Shown piece after piece: positions 47,578 through 59,982 of a stretch of DNA of 64,000 nucleotides. Below the pieces are notes generated by a model. It saw only the letters and a program-made list of their open reading frames with translations. It did not search any database and was not told where the DNA came from. The stretch is from Neospora caninum Liverpool. Taxonomy: Eukaryota > Apicomplexa > Conoidasida > Eucoccidiorida > Sarcocystidae. The stretch spans positions 5,294,710 to 5,358,709 of the forward strand of contig NC_018398.1 of the NCBI RefSeq assembly GCF_000208865.1. Direction: 5' to 3'. The position numbers were made by a program, and so were the translations under genes. Position 1 is the stretch's first letter. Each line of letters begins with the position of its first letter.

Positions 47578-49950
47578 GGGTAGCCTAGAAATGGGCAAGA
47601 TGCTAGCCCACACGCGTGTATCATCTCTTTCTCTCTGTAGGGCGCATGGGATGTTCACTGAGATTTCGAGGGTGATATGGTATGCTTCGATGTTCACCGC
47701 TCAGACGTCTGAAAAAATAGGCTAGGCTTAAGTTGCACTTTGAACCTGTCTTCGTCTCGGCTGGTCTGCTTTGTTTCGTGTGTCTCGGGGCGCGCCGCTC
47801 TCTGCGCCGGCATCTTCTCTGCGCTCCTGGCCTCCTTGCCGTTCCCTCTTGCGCCTTTTGCTCTCTCCCGCTGATTCGCTTCCTCCCTCTCTCTTGCGGT
47901 GTACACGCAGCTACCTCTTACCCTTCTTCGCGCGGCGCAGAACCGACCGATGGTGAGTGAAGTTGTCCGTCTGTCGCCCTCTGGAGGAAGGCGCAAAGAA
48001 GAAAAAGGACGAAATAAACGGAGCTCGCTGCGGAGGAGAAGATGCAGAAAACGGCGAAGAGGCGGACCGGGTGATCTGAAGCATGTCGTAAAAGCAACGT
48101 AGTCAAACAGGGGAACGCGCAAGAGCTACCGAACGCGTTAGCGGCAGAGAGGCCTGCCGACGTTGGAGTTCTGTTTCCCTAGTGCCTCGTCTAGACTCAC
48201 GCAGAAAACAACACGCCTCGCCTGCAGGCACTGATCTAAACATTTGTCCTTTTTCTCATGAAATCTGTTTTGCCATCTACCTAGAGTGTTGACCGCACCG
48301 CATAGTCACATGCACTTACTTACCTCCTGAAGATACGAATTTATATATATATATATATATGTATAAATGCAAGTGTGTGTATGTGTGGATTTATGTGTGA
48401 TCATTTTTCAGTTGCGTGGGCTGTTTTTTGGTTGCGTGCAGATGGTGGAGCTGAAGAGCGGTGAAACGTACAGCGGCCTTTTGGCGAATTGCGACGGTTT
48501 CATGAACCTCCATCTAAAGGACTCGGTCTGCACGTCCAAGGTACGTTTTTCGTGTTTCTTTTTTCTTGTCGACATCTCCCCGGTCTTTCTTTTTTTCGCC
48601 GCTCCCCACACGAAAGTGGACTTTCTGCGAACCTTTCGTATACGCCCATGCGATGTTTGGAGACCTAAGAAGTTTCGCTTGACAAAAACAGTCGTCGGAG
48701 TTCCTCTCTCTCAGCCTCGTCTCTGCTCGGGTCTAGTTGTTGAGACCCAGAAGAGGAGGGCGAGGACGGAGTCGCCGAGTGCAGATTTTGAGCAAGCAAA
48801 AGCGGCAAAAGGAAGGCCAAAATGAAGGCTTTCCGTCCCCCCTGACAAGGAAACAAGCGCGCGTGACGCAGCGGCCGAAAAATGGCGAGGACTGTCTCGA
48901 GCGTTTCTTCTCCGGAGTCTCTGTAAAGGCGGTTTGTCTTCGTCTCCTCTTTGCGCAGGACGGAGAACGTTTTTGGAAGCTGACAGAGTGTTACATTCGA
49001 GGCAACATGGTCAAGTACATTCGGCTGCAGGAGGAAGTTCTCGAGACGGCGAAGGACGACAAGAAGGACGGTAGGCACCGCCTGGGAGAGAGCGGATGTG
49101 GCCCCTGCGGAGCTGAAGAGCGGGAAATCGTGCGCCGATTGTCGGTGAACACGTGTACCCACGCAAGTCACACACTGCGGAGCGCCGTCGGCTCGTGGAA
49201 GAGCAGAGGCTGCTTGAGGTGTAGCCGAGTCTCTGTTGGTTTTCAAAACCGTAGAGAACCTATCGAGGCGGCAGTTCAGTTCTCACGCTCTTTGCCAGGT
49301 TTGTCCGACAGAAGGGAAAGACTGTTGGAACTGTTCGCGGACTGGTCCAAGTTTTCGTAGCCGTTTGATCTTTTCTTTCAAAACAATTTTTCATGTTGAA
49401 ACGCGAATGGTGCCGAAACTCTGCTGTGTCGATACGCAGTTCGCGACAAACCGAGAACCCGAGGGCGAGGAGGCCGTGGCGGCGCTCGCGGCTTCGGCGG
49501 CAGAGGCAAGTCGAGGGGAGATCTCGAGGGGGTGAAGCGACTGCCGAAATGTAGCGTCAGAAGAGTCGCGGGAGAGGAGAGAGACTCAGGGAGAAAAGGC
49601 CGCGGAAACATCTGTGAACAAGGAATGGATTCTTGTGGATTCCGATGCGTTCCGTTGTCTTCTTCTCTCGACACCTCTCTCTCTTTAGGTGTGTATATGC
49701 TTGTGCGCGTGGGTGTTCATTGATTAAATGCACGTCTGCGTTTTGCTTAGGTATACGGGAATGCGTGGTTTTGTGAGTGAAAATCTGTGCCCAGGTCTGA
49801 AGAGAGGGTACCCCGATTCGAAATACTTTATCGTTTGCGAGAGAGATCGTGGGCTTCCCCGCGGTGTACATGTACTCCTTAGCTGCGCAGTCCCGTGCTT
49901 GTTTTTTTTCAGGACGAGGCGGCGCAGATCGCGGTCGGGGAGGCCGGTAG
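47329..49950 (+). CDS. LSM4: U6 snRNA-associated Sm-like protein LSm4
   Basis: LSm4 is a subunit of the LSm2-8 ring on U6 snRNA and of the LSm1-7 ring in mRNA decay. The first coding exon is just ATG GTG (47329-47334). Then come 47911-47952 ([14 protein letters not shown]), 48442-48540 ([20 protein letters not shown] to SVCTSK) and 48959-49070 ([20 protein letters not shown], then RLQEEVLET). These give a complete Sm1+Sm2 fold very close to other LSm4 proteins. The C-terminal RGG tail is split. A phase-compatible exon starts at 49440 ([19 protein letters not shown]), and another at 49913 gives [11 protein letters not shown] and stops at 49948-49950. Exon 4 joins either one in phase. How the 49440 exon ends is unresolved. 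The core is secure, the 3' end is not. Confidence 0.92.
47544..47580. repeat. TA/GA microsatellite in LSm4 intron 1
   Basis: A TA run followed directly by a GA run, within the intron 47335-47910. Confidence 0.75.
48343..48366. repeat. TA microsatellite in LSm4 intron 2
   Basis: About ten TA units followed by a GT-rich stretch, ending roughly 75 bp before the exon at 48442. Confidence 0.75.
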
Positions 49951-52900
49951 TTCCTTTGTCCGAAGTTCTGTTGTCGAAACCAGGAAGATCCACATTTCCG
50001 CGAGCGAGTCGCTTTGCCTTGTTTGTTTTTTTCTGCAAACGCCTCGAGGGGGAAAAAGTCTGGCGCCGCGCGCGCATTTCCCGTTGCCTCCAGGCGGTTA
50101 ATGACGTACCTTTCTCCCTACTGGTCAGCTATAGAGATATAGGTGTTTCTCTGCTGATCTTTTTGTCTCCTTTCACGCACGTAGATATCGATACATCCAC
50201 GCGGGGGTCGGCCAGAGCCGAGACCAGTTTTGCACGTGTATCCAAATCTGTGGGCAGCTATGCAGTCCTGCGTGTATCGACAGCACCTGGGAAGGTACGG
50301 GCTCGAGAGTCGCGGTTGAATGGATTTTTGCTTACCAGTTTTCGCTTTTCATCTTTTTCGGATCGCGTTTCGCATCTTCTTCCATTCTCTCTTCTTGGCT
50401 CCACAGGGAACGCGTTCCACTGTCCTCTGAAACTCGAAGAAATTAGGCAAAACTCCCCAAAACGCACTTTGCTGAGTCTGGTCTGGCGGCCTTGATCGCC
50501 CCATGCTCAAGTCACCGCGAGACGTTAACCCACTGTTCCGTTTTGTTTCCTTCCTCTAAGAACAGACGACAGGCCTGCCTATACCACGCCTTGCAGATGG
50601 CTCCTGTCCGACGAATCGCATAAATATGCATTTCCTCCGTTCTTCCCAGAGAACCCGCGTGCCTTTTGCCGTAGTTGCAACGCGAAAGCACAACCCTTTA
50701 GTTTCAGTCGAGAGACACAGGTAGGATGCCGCCTTTTGCGTGGAGCCTGTCTTACACCTTTCACGGCAACAACACCAGCGGACCACGCGCTCGCCTTTTC
50801 TCGAGGAACGCGCTGAGCGCTTTTTAACAGGCTCGGCACCAGCAGGCTCTCCTCCGCAGAAGTCCGCGCGGAAAACTGCAACGTGCGAGAACACGTGTAT
50901 CCTGGCCGTCCTTTCGCCTACGCGGTCAGCGTTTACGCCCACGAACGGACCGCCTTAACGGAAGTGAATAGAACTGGGGATACTCCTGATACCTGAGACA
51001 GCAAGGCCTCCAACTAACCCGAAACGCACACGAAGCGTCCATTTGGGCTCCGATTTTCGTCCCTCCCCCCATGAATCCTCGCAGGCGGAGCCTGAAGCCC
51101 AGTGTCCGGCCCCCCAGGACCGCGCCCTGGCCAAAAAAAGTTGTACAGCGTGGCCAGATCGACGAAAGTGCCTTTCGTTTCTCTCCTCCCGCCCGAAAGG
51201 GTGTTCCAGTGAACGGCCTTTCTCGACTGCTCGATCAACTGCAGACATTCCCGGCACGCGCGCGATCATTGGGACTCTCTCTACGGTCGTTACATGTGAA
51301 GCCACGCCCTACGGAGAAGCTGGACTTTCCGGCGACAGAGTTCTATGCTAAAGTTGGGAAGAGGGTAAACGCCGACGAGGCAGGCAACTTGAGGAAAGTG
51401 TTAAGAGGAAAATGAGAGGCACGTGAAGTTATGAGGGTGACACACTCGACACAGGGTTCGGAGCAACAAAGGTCTAGCTTTTGGTAGCGGGGCGCGTCGA
51501 CCGCGCGGCGAAGGAAAGTCCACCGTTTTTTAACTCTTCCTGTACCGGTCTTTAAATCCCTCTTACTCTTCTTTTGCCGTGCTTTCGACGACTTTTTACA
51601 CATCTCCGTTCGGCGCGCTGGGGGACGCATCCGTTTCCGAAAGCTCTAGATATCTGCGCCTGCGGGTGCGACTGAGAGACTCGCGGTGTCTGTGTCTGTG
51701 TGTGTGTTTCCGCAGTGTGAGCATCTCGTAAAATAGCGCCACGGCCCTCCCCCGTTTTTTCGCGGCGTTTCGTCCGTTTTTTCCCGTTCGCCCTCTTCAA
51801 AAGCCGTGTGCTCTGCGTTCTCCCCAAACAACGTTTCCTTCCCTTATTGTCAATTTCTCGCTTCTCCGGGCCCCCAAAACGCGGTCTTTTCGTCGAGGAA
51901 ACGGTCCGCGCGTTTACGGGGCTCTCCTCCCAGGGGTGACATGTACACAAAACACGCCAGGCTAGTTGGCTGCGGCGCGCCGCGCTGGCCAGCACCTTCC
52001 GCGAGCGGGGCAATGCCCGCCTAGCCCTTCTCTCAACAATCGAGAGGGAGACGAGGAACGCGAGACAGCGACGAAGATTCAGGACGAGAGCGTGCGAGAC
52101 GGGACCACTGCCTGTCGGGAAATGACGGGACAGCCCGTCTGTAGGAAAGCAAATTCACGACTTCTCCCCTGGAAGCCTTCTCGCCCAGGCTTTTTCGTTC
52201 GCTTCTGTGAAAAGGCGAGGGAGCCTTCCTCTTGGAGGCGCCCGTTTTGAGTGGCAAACAGGGTCAGCATCCATCTCGTCCTCTCTTCTTTTTAAAACTG
52301 TTCAGGCACAGATATGCTCTCGTTGTACAGCCCGCAGGAGCTTCACGCTCTCAAAAACCGCTCGCTGAATCGTCCCCTCTGCGTTTCTGAAAAGCGACTT
52401 CCACGCTCTCTTGCAATTTCTTCTCTCCATCCGCGTGACCCCGGCTTCGCGTTCCACGCAGAAAAATGCGGAGAAGTGGAAGGTAGCGATTTTGTTTCTC
52501 TTTGCCGTCTCCTCGTCAGGATGAGCCCATTCGACTTGTCTGCTACGGCCGTGTCTTTCGCTGCAGTGTTCCTTCTCGGAATCCGACGTCGACGAAATGG
52601 GGGAACTGTGCGTCAGTTCCAGGTGAATGCGTCCCTCCTCGTTTCGTAAACCCCCTGTTCTTCCATTTGCGCCTCGTGGTTGGTTGGTGAGTCCCGTGAC
52701 TCTCGAACGAGACTGCGGATTTGTCGTTGCTCTCTCTGTGTTCGGTAAAAGTCGTGTCCGGTGTGGTGAGGAGAATCCCCGGCGCGACAGTCTCTGAAGA
52801 GAGACACTTTTTCGCGCCGGAAGCCGTCAAACACGGCAACCCGTGCGTCGAGAACGATCATGATGGCACATGTCTATGCTGCTGTTTTCTCGTCCATCCA

Positions 52901-53195
52901 ACTCGAGCCGCAGGGCGCCCAACAGTCCTGAAGCGAAGTCCTCCCGCGAGCACGACCGGCGGTTTGTTTCACCTTTTTTTTCGGTCAAAAGGCACACAAA
53001 CACCTGCCTGGACTTCTGCCCTACCACTGTCTTCCGTCGCGGCGCGGTGTCCTCTCTCTGCGACGCCGTTCTCCCCTCTCGCTTCGTCTGTCGCTCGTCA
53101 AGGACCGGGGACTGGTCTCCCGCGCGCGCTCGCTTCCTTCTGGGTGGAGACTCGCCTGCGTCTCCCCCCGAGCGCTCTCCTGTTCCCCTTGAGCA
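49951..53195. other. Region between LSm4 and the HECT gene
   Basis: Contains the LSm4 3' UTR and, from about 51,700 to 53,190, pyrimidine-rich leader-like sequence of the HECT gene, possibly with untranslated exons. One 114-codon ATG frame at 51071-51415 (Lys/Arg-rich, ending NLRKVLRGK) has no recognisable domain and overlaps equally long minus-strand frames, so I do not call it. Nothing else stands out. Confidence 0.45.
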
Positions 53196-54740
53196 ATGGG
53201 AGAGCCGAACCGTTGCTGTCCAGTCTTCTCGCAGAAACGGTGGCGAGGCCCATGGGGCGCGCGGGCGTTGCTTCGCCTGCGCGGCAGAGACACGATATGC
53301 TCCCCAGAAGAGGGGACGGGGCAGACCTCCGTGCGGAACCAGGACGCCCCACAGGCCTCTCGCGCCGTCCAGCAGAGCGCAGATGGACGCGTGCCTTCGA
53401 CGCGAACGTCGAGACACGGAACCTTCCACGGCACAGCCGAGCCCCGCCGCGAGGACGCGCGAGGCGCGACCAGAGGCGGGCGGCGGGGGCCTTCGTCTGT
53501 GTCGCTCCCGCTGCACTGGGACCGCCCGGACAGTGAACCTGCTGAAGATTCGGAAGACAACGTTTCCTTTCCAGCGCGAGGGTTCTTCCCTGCGGGCCTC
53601 CTGAGGCGCACGCCCGTCGCGCACGCCTTGTCGCCTTCTCTGCAGGCAGAAATCGCTCGAGGCCGAACTCGAGCAGCCGCCTCTTCCGGAGCCGGTCCAG
53701 CGACGCACTCCGCCAGTCCCGGAGAAGGCGAGCCGGTCGAGATTTCCGAGCTGTCGAGAGCAGACCGCAGCTGGCGAGGCAGGCCGCATGTACCGCAGAA
53801 TGCCGGGAGAATCGGACGGAGCGCCGGAGCGAGTGCGCCTTCGCGGCAGCTTACCGGTCGGGGCCTCCGGGCGTTCTTCGGCTTCGGATCGAACCGACGC
53901 TGGCGAAGAGAGCGACGCATGCAGCCGCGGCCTCCAGGAGAAGCGTCGGATGTCGCGCGAGGTCCGTCGGCGTCCAGGAACGAAACCGGGCGGTTCGGCG
54001 GTGCGTCGCCAGCGACAAACACTCCCGGCCCTCTCGGCAGTCATGCAAGTTCGGGAACAGAGCCCATCGTGTGCCCCGTATGGTAAGAGGAGAAATTGCG
54101 AGAAAGGAGAGAAGGGAACATGGCAGCCGTCAGGCAGAACCCACAGGTTTTAAGGCGCCCCACTAGGGTTTCCTCTTGTAGCTGGTTCGCAACGCTCTCT
54201 TTCAACAAAATCTGCTTTTTGCTTGGCAGCGCAAACCCTTTCGCGGCGAGTGTGACGACGCGCCAGGTTCTGGTCCACATCGACGGTTGCTTGGTTGCCC
54301 AACACCTCAGCGTCCAACTTCTCCCGGAACACTGGGAAGGTCTCCATGGCGTGAGCGCCAGGTCAGTTCCTTTTTCGTCTGCCGCGCTCGGGCGTTCTTG
54401 GCGAAAGAGGCAGCGGGGCTCCTCGGGGCCTTCGTCGCTCCCTGCAACGCGCCAATGCAAAGACACCGCCTGCGTCTCGCCGCTTGTGTGCATCTGCGAA
54501 AGTCTGCCAAGACTGGAACCGACTTTTGACGCGCTCCCGCGAGGGCTGACCCCGTCGCGCCGCTTCCTCTGTGCTCCTGGATGTGCTGCACTTGGGTCGA
54601 TGCATCTACATGAGCGACCATGCATGTGAAATATACATGTATGCATTTATATATGTAGACGTAGATGTAAGTGGATATGTATATGCATGTTATGTGTATA
54701 GATGTGTATGTAGATACATATGTATATGTACAAATATATG

Positions 54741-54802
<62 letters not shown>

Positions 54803-57800
54803 TGCATGTATATGCATACGCGAATGTGCGAGTTCCGCCATTCCCGTGTGCGTCCTCTCTTTTGTGTGCGGTTGCCTTTTCAGTTGGAGCAACCGTTTCG
54901 GTCGCGTGCGGAACGGCTTCATCACGTTTGAGCCAGCGAGCGCGTCGCAGCTGCTCGTGGAGCTCCCAAGGCTGTCTGTGGGCCGGACGTCTCGCGAGGA
55001 AAGAGAGAGTGTGCCGTCTCAGAGCCGAGAACGAGGGGCGCTGCAGCCGCCCGGGGTTCTCGGTCCAAACGCGTCGGGCATCCGTTTCTCGCGCGCCGTG
55101 GGTACCGAGGCAGGGAACCTGCCAGGGACTGCGTCGCCACCACGCGCGCCGTCTTCGGGCTCGCCCGCGCCTTCGCCCGCTCACCAAGTGCTGGAGCGCC
55201 GGCGCCACCTCGCGCGGCAACTCGGCCAGATGGAAGTTCAGGCGGATCCCGCGCGGCGGCTCTTCCTTCAAAGGGCGCGGGCGGAGCTGGAACCGGCTCG
55301 GTACTTCCCGAGCGCCGTCTCGCACCATGTCCCGCGCGCAGCGCCTTTCTCGTCGTTCCCCGCGGAGTCTCTGCTGGAAAGGGATCTGGACGCGCCAGAG
55401 CGAACGGACCTCGGCGACTCCTCGCTGTACGCCTCGGCTTTCGGTCCACAGCGCGACAGCGGGCGTCGCGCGAGACGCAGCCTCCCGGAAGGGAGGTGGG
55501 CACGGACGGGACTAGCGCCTCCGTGGGGCGAGGCCTTCCTGAGCAGAAGGCGGGAGGGGGCCGAGCACGGCCTGTTTCTCTCGGAGACGAGTCCGACAAC
55601 GGCGCCGTCGTCGACGCCGGTGTCGGCGCGCGAGAATTTCAGCAGCGACGTGCACGACCCAGCGGGGGCCGTGTCGGGCCTCAGCGGCGCAGACCAGGAC
55701 GACGCGCCTCTGCCGACAAGACCAGGCGGGGACAACTTGCGGACCGTCCAGCGCTCGCCGAGCGCGCGGTGGGAGACTGGAGACAGCCTGTGGCCGGGAC
55801 CTTCGGCGCGACTGCGCGAGAGCCTTGACAGCGTCCGAAGAAGGCTGGGGCGGCCGAGCCCAGACGGGGAGGAAGCGGGAGACAGTCCCGGCGAGGAAGG
55901 CGATCCCGGCGACCGCCAGAGCGGGGACAGGGCGAGCTGGGGAGACTCTCCCAGGAGCCCGCGGCGCGGGGGCGAGGAGTCGCGTGGCAGGGATCGCAGC
56001 CCAGGATGGAGCATCTCGCCGCCCAGTGGACGTGCCGGCGGGGTCTTGGGCTCGAGAGCCGCAGTGGCGCCTGCGAGTGGAGCCGGGAACATGTCTCTCG
56101 GGCCCGAGAGAGCCGACGCAGAGCCGGGAGAGCCGATAGAGCCGCGAGAGCCGATGGAGCCGCGAGAGCCGGCGGGCGAAGAAGGGTTGCTGAGCGGCGC
56201 AGCAGCGAGCGCGGGGCGAGCTCAGGAGACCCGAAGCGGCGCTTTGCAGATGTGGAGAGACGCCAGAGCGGAGAGCAAACCTAGCGAGCCGTCTCCGTCT
56301 ACACCTGCCGCGAGGGCGAACTCCGCGGAGGACCTGCCTTCGCCCGCGAGGCGTGCGGCGGCGAGGCGGCAACTCAGCGCGAATTCGCAGCCGATGAATC
56401 CCGATCTCCTCCTCGACTCCCTCGTCGAACTCACTCGCGGCGAACGGACAGGCAGCGACGAGGCAGCCGCCAGAAGGGGTGAGGTCAACAAAGAGCATCG
56501 GAGCAAGAACACAGTCGCTCACTAAACGGGGAGAAATCGGCGAGACGGAAGACCGTTGCAGCCAGAACCACGCACTTGCATTGCCGCGAACAGGACTTGG
56601 AAAGGGGGGTTTTCTTTGACACATCCACGTATTCTTAAAGGGACTGCGAGTAGGGGATCTCACTGGACATTTTGTGCAGAGATAACATAACATCTTTTTA
56701 TGTGTATTTTCATTCGCGGACGTGTAGGCTGAATTGTGTGAGCGGACCGTGGGTGTGCCGTGTTTTTTTTCGATTTCATTTTCGGCCAGCGTACAAGAAA
56801 TTTTGGAACGCCAATCGCGACCAGTTCGTGGCGCTCGCCAACTTCCCCTTCAGCGTGAAGAAGGACTGGTTCTACGCGCAGCTGAGCAGCATGCGTGTCC
56901 ACTTTGCGCACGCGTGGATCGTTGTCGGTGAGCGTCACCTCAGCGCGCGAAAGGGAAGGCGCGCGGAAGGGAAAGCGAGCCTTCGCGAGTCTCATTCGGA
57001 TTCCACATCTGTGCACAGCTTTGCCTGCGCGATCGGGATGGCGCTGGCCCTGAGGGATGCGTGTGAGGAGACACCACGCGTGCGCTGCGGGCGTCACTGC
57101 CGCAGGAACCTGCGGACGTTTCCCCGAAATCGACGAGGCCAAATGAATTTGCATCGTAAAACACTAGCAAGAATGTGCACGTACCTGGGTCTACATACAT
57201 ATGTATATGTATATATATATATATTGTATATACGTATGTATATATATGTATGCATGTAGGAATAGTTTTAGGGTAAGAGGACAGTTCAAGAAGCGGGCGA
57301 TTTTCGTGTGGACCAACGAAAGGAACTGCACACAAAGAGCGGTCTCTCGTAAATGCGTGTGCAAATACGAATCGTTTTTTGCCATCGTTCTTCTCGCTTT
57401 GCGAAGCATCTCTATGTTTTTCACCTACACGTTGGGCACAACTGCGGTTTCTGCACTTGGCATGGTTTATATGTGAACACACACATTTGTGCGAGGACGA
57501 GAGGCTGGGGTGATGTCCACGTTTGTGTCGAGCGAGTTGCTTGTCGAATGGGATGTGTTCTTTGACGTAGACGTCCGCCGTGACCGGTTGCTCCAGATGG
57601 CCTTCGACCGTCTGCGGTATCTGACGCCTGTGGATTTTCACAAAGAGTTCAAATTCCAGTTCCAAGGCGAGTGCGGAGCAGACGCTGGCGGGCCTACCCG
57701 GGAGTTTTTTACGCTCATTTCCCAGGTAAGGTTCGCGCTTTTTCTCCGCTTGCCAAAGAACACCTTTTCGCCCAGTCGTGGGATGCAGGCCTACACACAG

Positions 57801-59951
57801 CTCGGGAAACGGCGTGTATCTTCGCGGCGTCGCGTTTCTCACGAGGAAGCCCTCTTGGGATCCAGCGCGGTGCATGCATGAAGACTCGCGTCTCTCGCGC
57901 TTGCTTGGAGCCTCTCGTCTCTCGCGCTTGCTTGAAGACTCGCGTCTCTCGCGCTTGCTTGGAGCCTCTCGTCTCTCGCGCTTGCTTGGAGCCTCTCGTC
58001 TCTCGCACTTGCTTGGAGCCTCTCGTCTCTCGCGCTTGCTTGGAGCCTCTCGTCTCTCGCGCTTGCTTGGAGCCTCGCGTCTCTCGCGCTTGCTTGGAGA
58101 CTCGCGTCTCTCGCGCTTGCTTGGAGACTCGCGTCTCTCGCGCTTGCTTGGAGCCTCTCGTCTCTCGCGCTTGCTTGGAGCCTCTCGTCTCTCGCGCTTG
58201 CTTGGAGACTCGCGTCTCTCGCGCTTGCTTGGAGCCTCGCGTCTCTCGCGCTTGCTTGGAGCCTCGCGTCTCTCGCGCTTGCTTCGAGCCTCTCGTCTCT
58301 CGCGCTTGCTTGGAGCCTCTCGTCTCTCGCGCTTGCTTGGAGCCTCTCGTCTCTCGCGCTTGCTTGGAGCCTCGCGTCTCTCGCGCTTGCTTGGAGACTC
58401 GCGTCTCTCGCGCTTGCTTCGAGCCTAGCGTCTCTCGCGCTTGCTTCGAGCCTAGCGTCTCTCGCGCTTGCTTCGAGCCTCTCGTCTCTCGCGCTTGCTT
58501 GGAGCCTAGCGTCTCTCGCGCTTGCTTCGAGCCTAGCGTCTCTCGCGCTTGCTTGGAGCCTCTCGTCTCTCGCACTTGCTTGGAGACTCGCGTCTCTCGC
58601 GCTTGCTTGGAGCCTCTCGTCTCTCGCGCTTGCTTGGAGCCTCTCGTCTCTCGCGCTTGCTTGGAGCCTCTCGTCTCTCGCGCTTGCTTGGAGCCTCGCG
58701 TCTCTCGCGCTTGCTTGGAACCTCTCGTCTGTCGCGCTTGCTTGGAGCCTCTCGTCTCTCGCGCTTGCTTGGAGCCTCTCGTCTCTCGCGCTTGCTTGGA
58801 GCCTCGCGTCTCTCGCGCTTGCTTCGAGCCTCTCGTCTGTCGCGCTTGCTTGGAGCCTCTCGTCTCTCGCGCTTGCTTGAAGACTCGCGTCTCTCGCGCT
58901 TGCTTGGAGACTCGCGTCTCTCGCGCTTGCTTGAAGACTCGCGTCTCTCGCGCTTGCTTGGAGCCTCGCGTCTCTCGCGCTTGCTTGGAGACTCGCGTCT
59001 CTCGCGCTTGCTTGGAGCCTCGCGTCTCTCGCGCTTGCTTGGAGCCTCGCGTCTCTCGCGCTTGCTTGGAGACTCGCGTCTCTCGCGCTTGCTTGAAGAC
59101 TCGCGTCTCTCGCGCTTGCTTGGAGCCTCTCGTCTCTCGCGCTTGCTTGGAGCCTCTCGTCTCTCGCGCTTGCTTGGAGCCTCTCGTCTCTCGCGCTTGC
59201 TTGGAGCCTCGCGTCTCTCGCGCTTGCTTGGAGCCTCGCGTCTCTCGCGCTTGCTTGGAGCCTCGCGTCTCTCGCGCTTGCTTGGAGCCTCTCGTCTCTC
59301 GCGCTTGCTTCGAGCCTAGCGTCTCTCGCGCTTGCTTGGAGACTCGCGTCTCTCGCGCTTGCTTGGAGACTCGCGTCTCTCGCGCTTGCTTGGAGACTCG
59401 CGTCTCTCGCGCTTGCTTGGAGACTCGCGTCTCTCGCGCTTGCTTGGAGACTCGCGTCTCTCGCGCTTGCTTGGAGACTCGCGTCTCTCGCGCTTGCTTC
59501 GAGCCTCGGGGATGGGTGTGCATCCAAGAGAAGCTGGGCGCTTCTGGGACTTCAGACGCATGCAGACTCACGCTCGCGCGGCTGTGATATGCTCGTGTTG
59601 CGCAGAAAATCTTGGACCCGAATGCCGGGCTCTTTCAGATCTGCGACGTGGACGAGATCGCGTACCGAATCAACTCGAATTCTGGGTACGAAGTCAAAAT
59701 TCAGAGAGGGAGTCTCCTTCCAGCGGTCTGGCAGGAAACGCATGTCCCTTCTGTGTGAGAATCCTACGAAAAAACAGGCTCAGCCGTGCCTTCAGGCGTC
59801 CAAGCATATCTCTCGATATAAATATTCGCCCATTTATGCATGCAGCATGCACCGTTGCACGCGTGGGCATCTTGTCTCCACGCACACACGTCAGAGATGC
59901 ACATGCAGGAATGCATATATATATATATATTTGTATTTTTAAATATATACT

Positions 59952-59982
<31 letters not shown>

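Noticed and set aside
51071..51415. 114-codon ATG frame between LSm4 and HECT
   Set aside because: No domain, no flanking splice logic, and similar frames on the opposite strand. Not excluded, but not supportable.
52827..54044. Minus-strand frames of 405 and 333 codons opposite the first HECT exon
   Set aside because: GC-rich low-complexity DNA keeps several frames open here. The plus frame alone joins in phase to the following HECT exons.
55268..56693. Minus-strand frames of 274 and 393 codons opposite the large HECT exon
   Set aside because: Same cause: Arg/Ser/Pro-rich shadow of the GC-rich exon, with no family signature.
57671..59587. 638-codon plus-strand frame and a 618-codon minus-strand frame (57715-59571)
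   Set aside because: Both are made by the 27-bp minisatellite, whose length is a multiple of three. They lie in an intron and are out of phase with the HECT frame.
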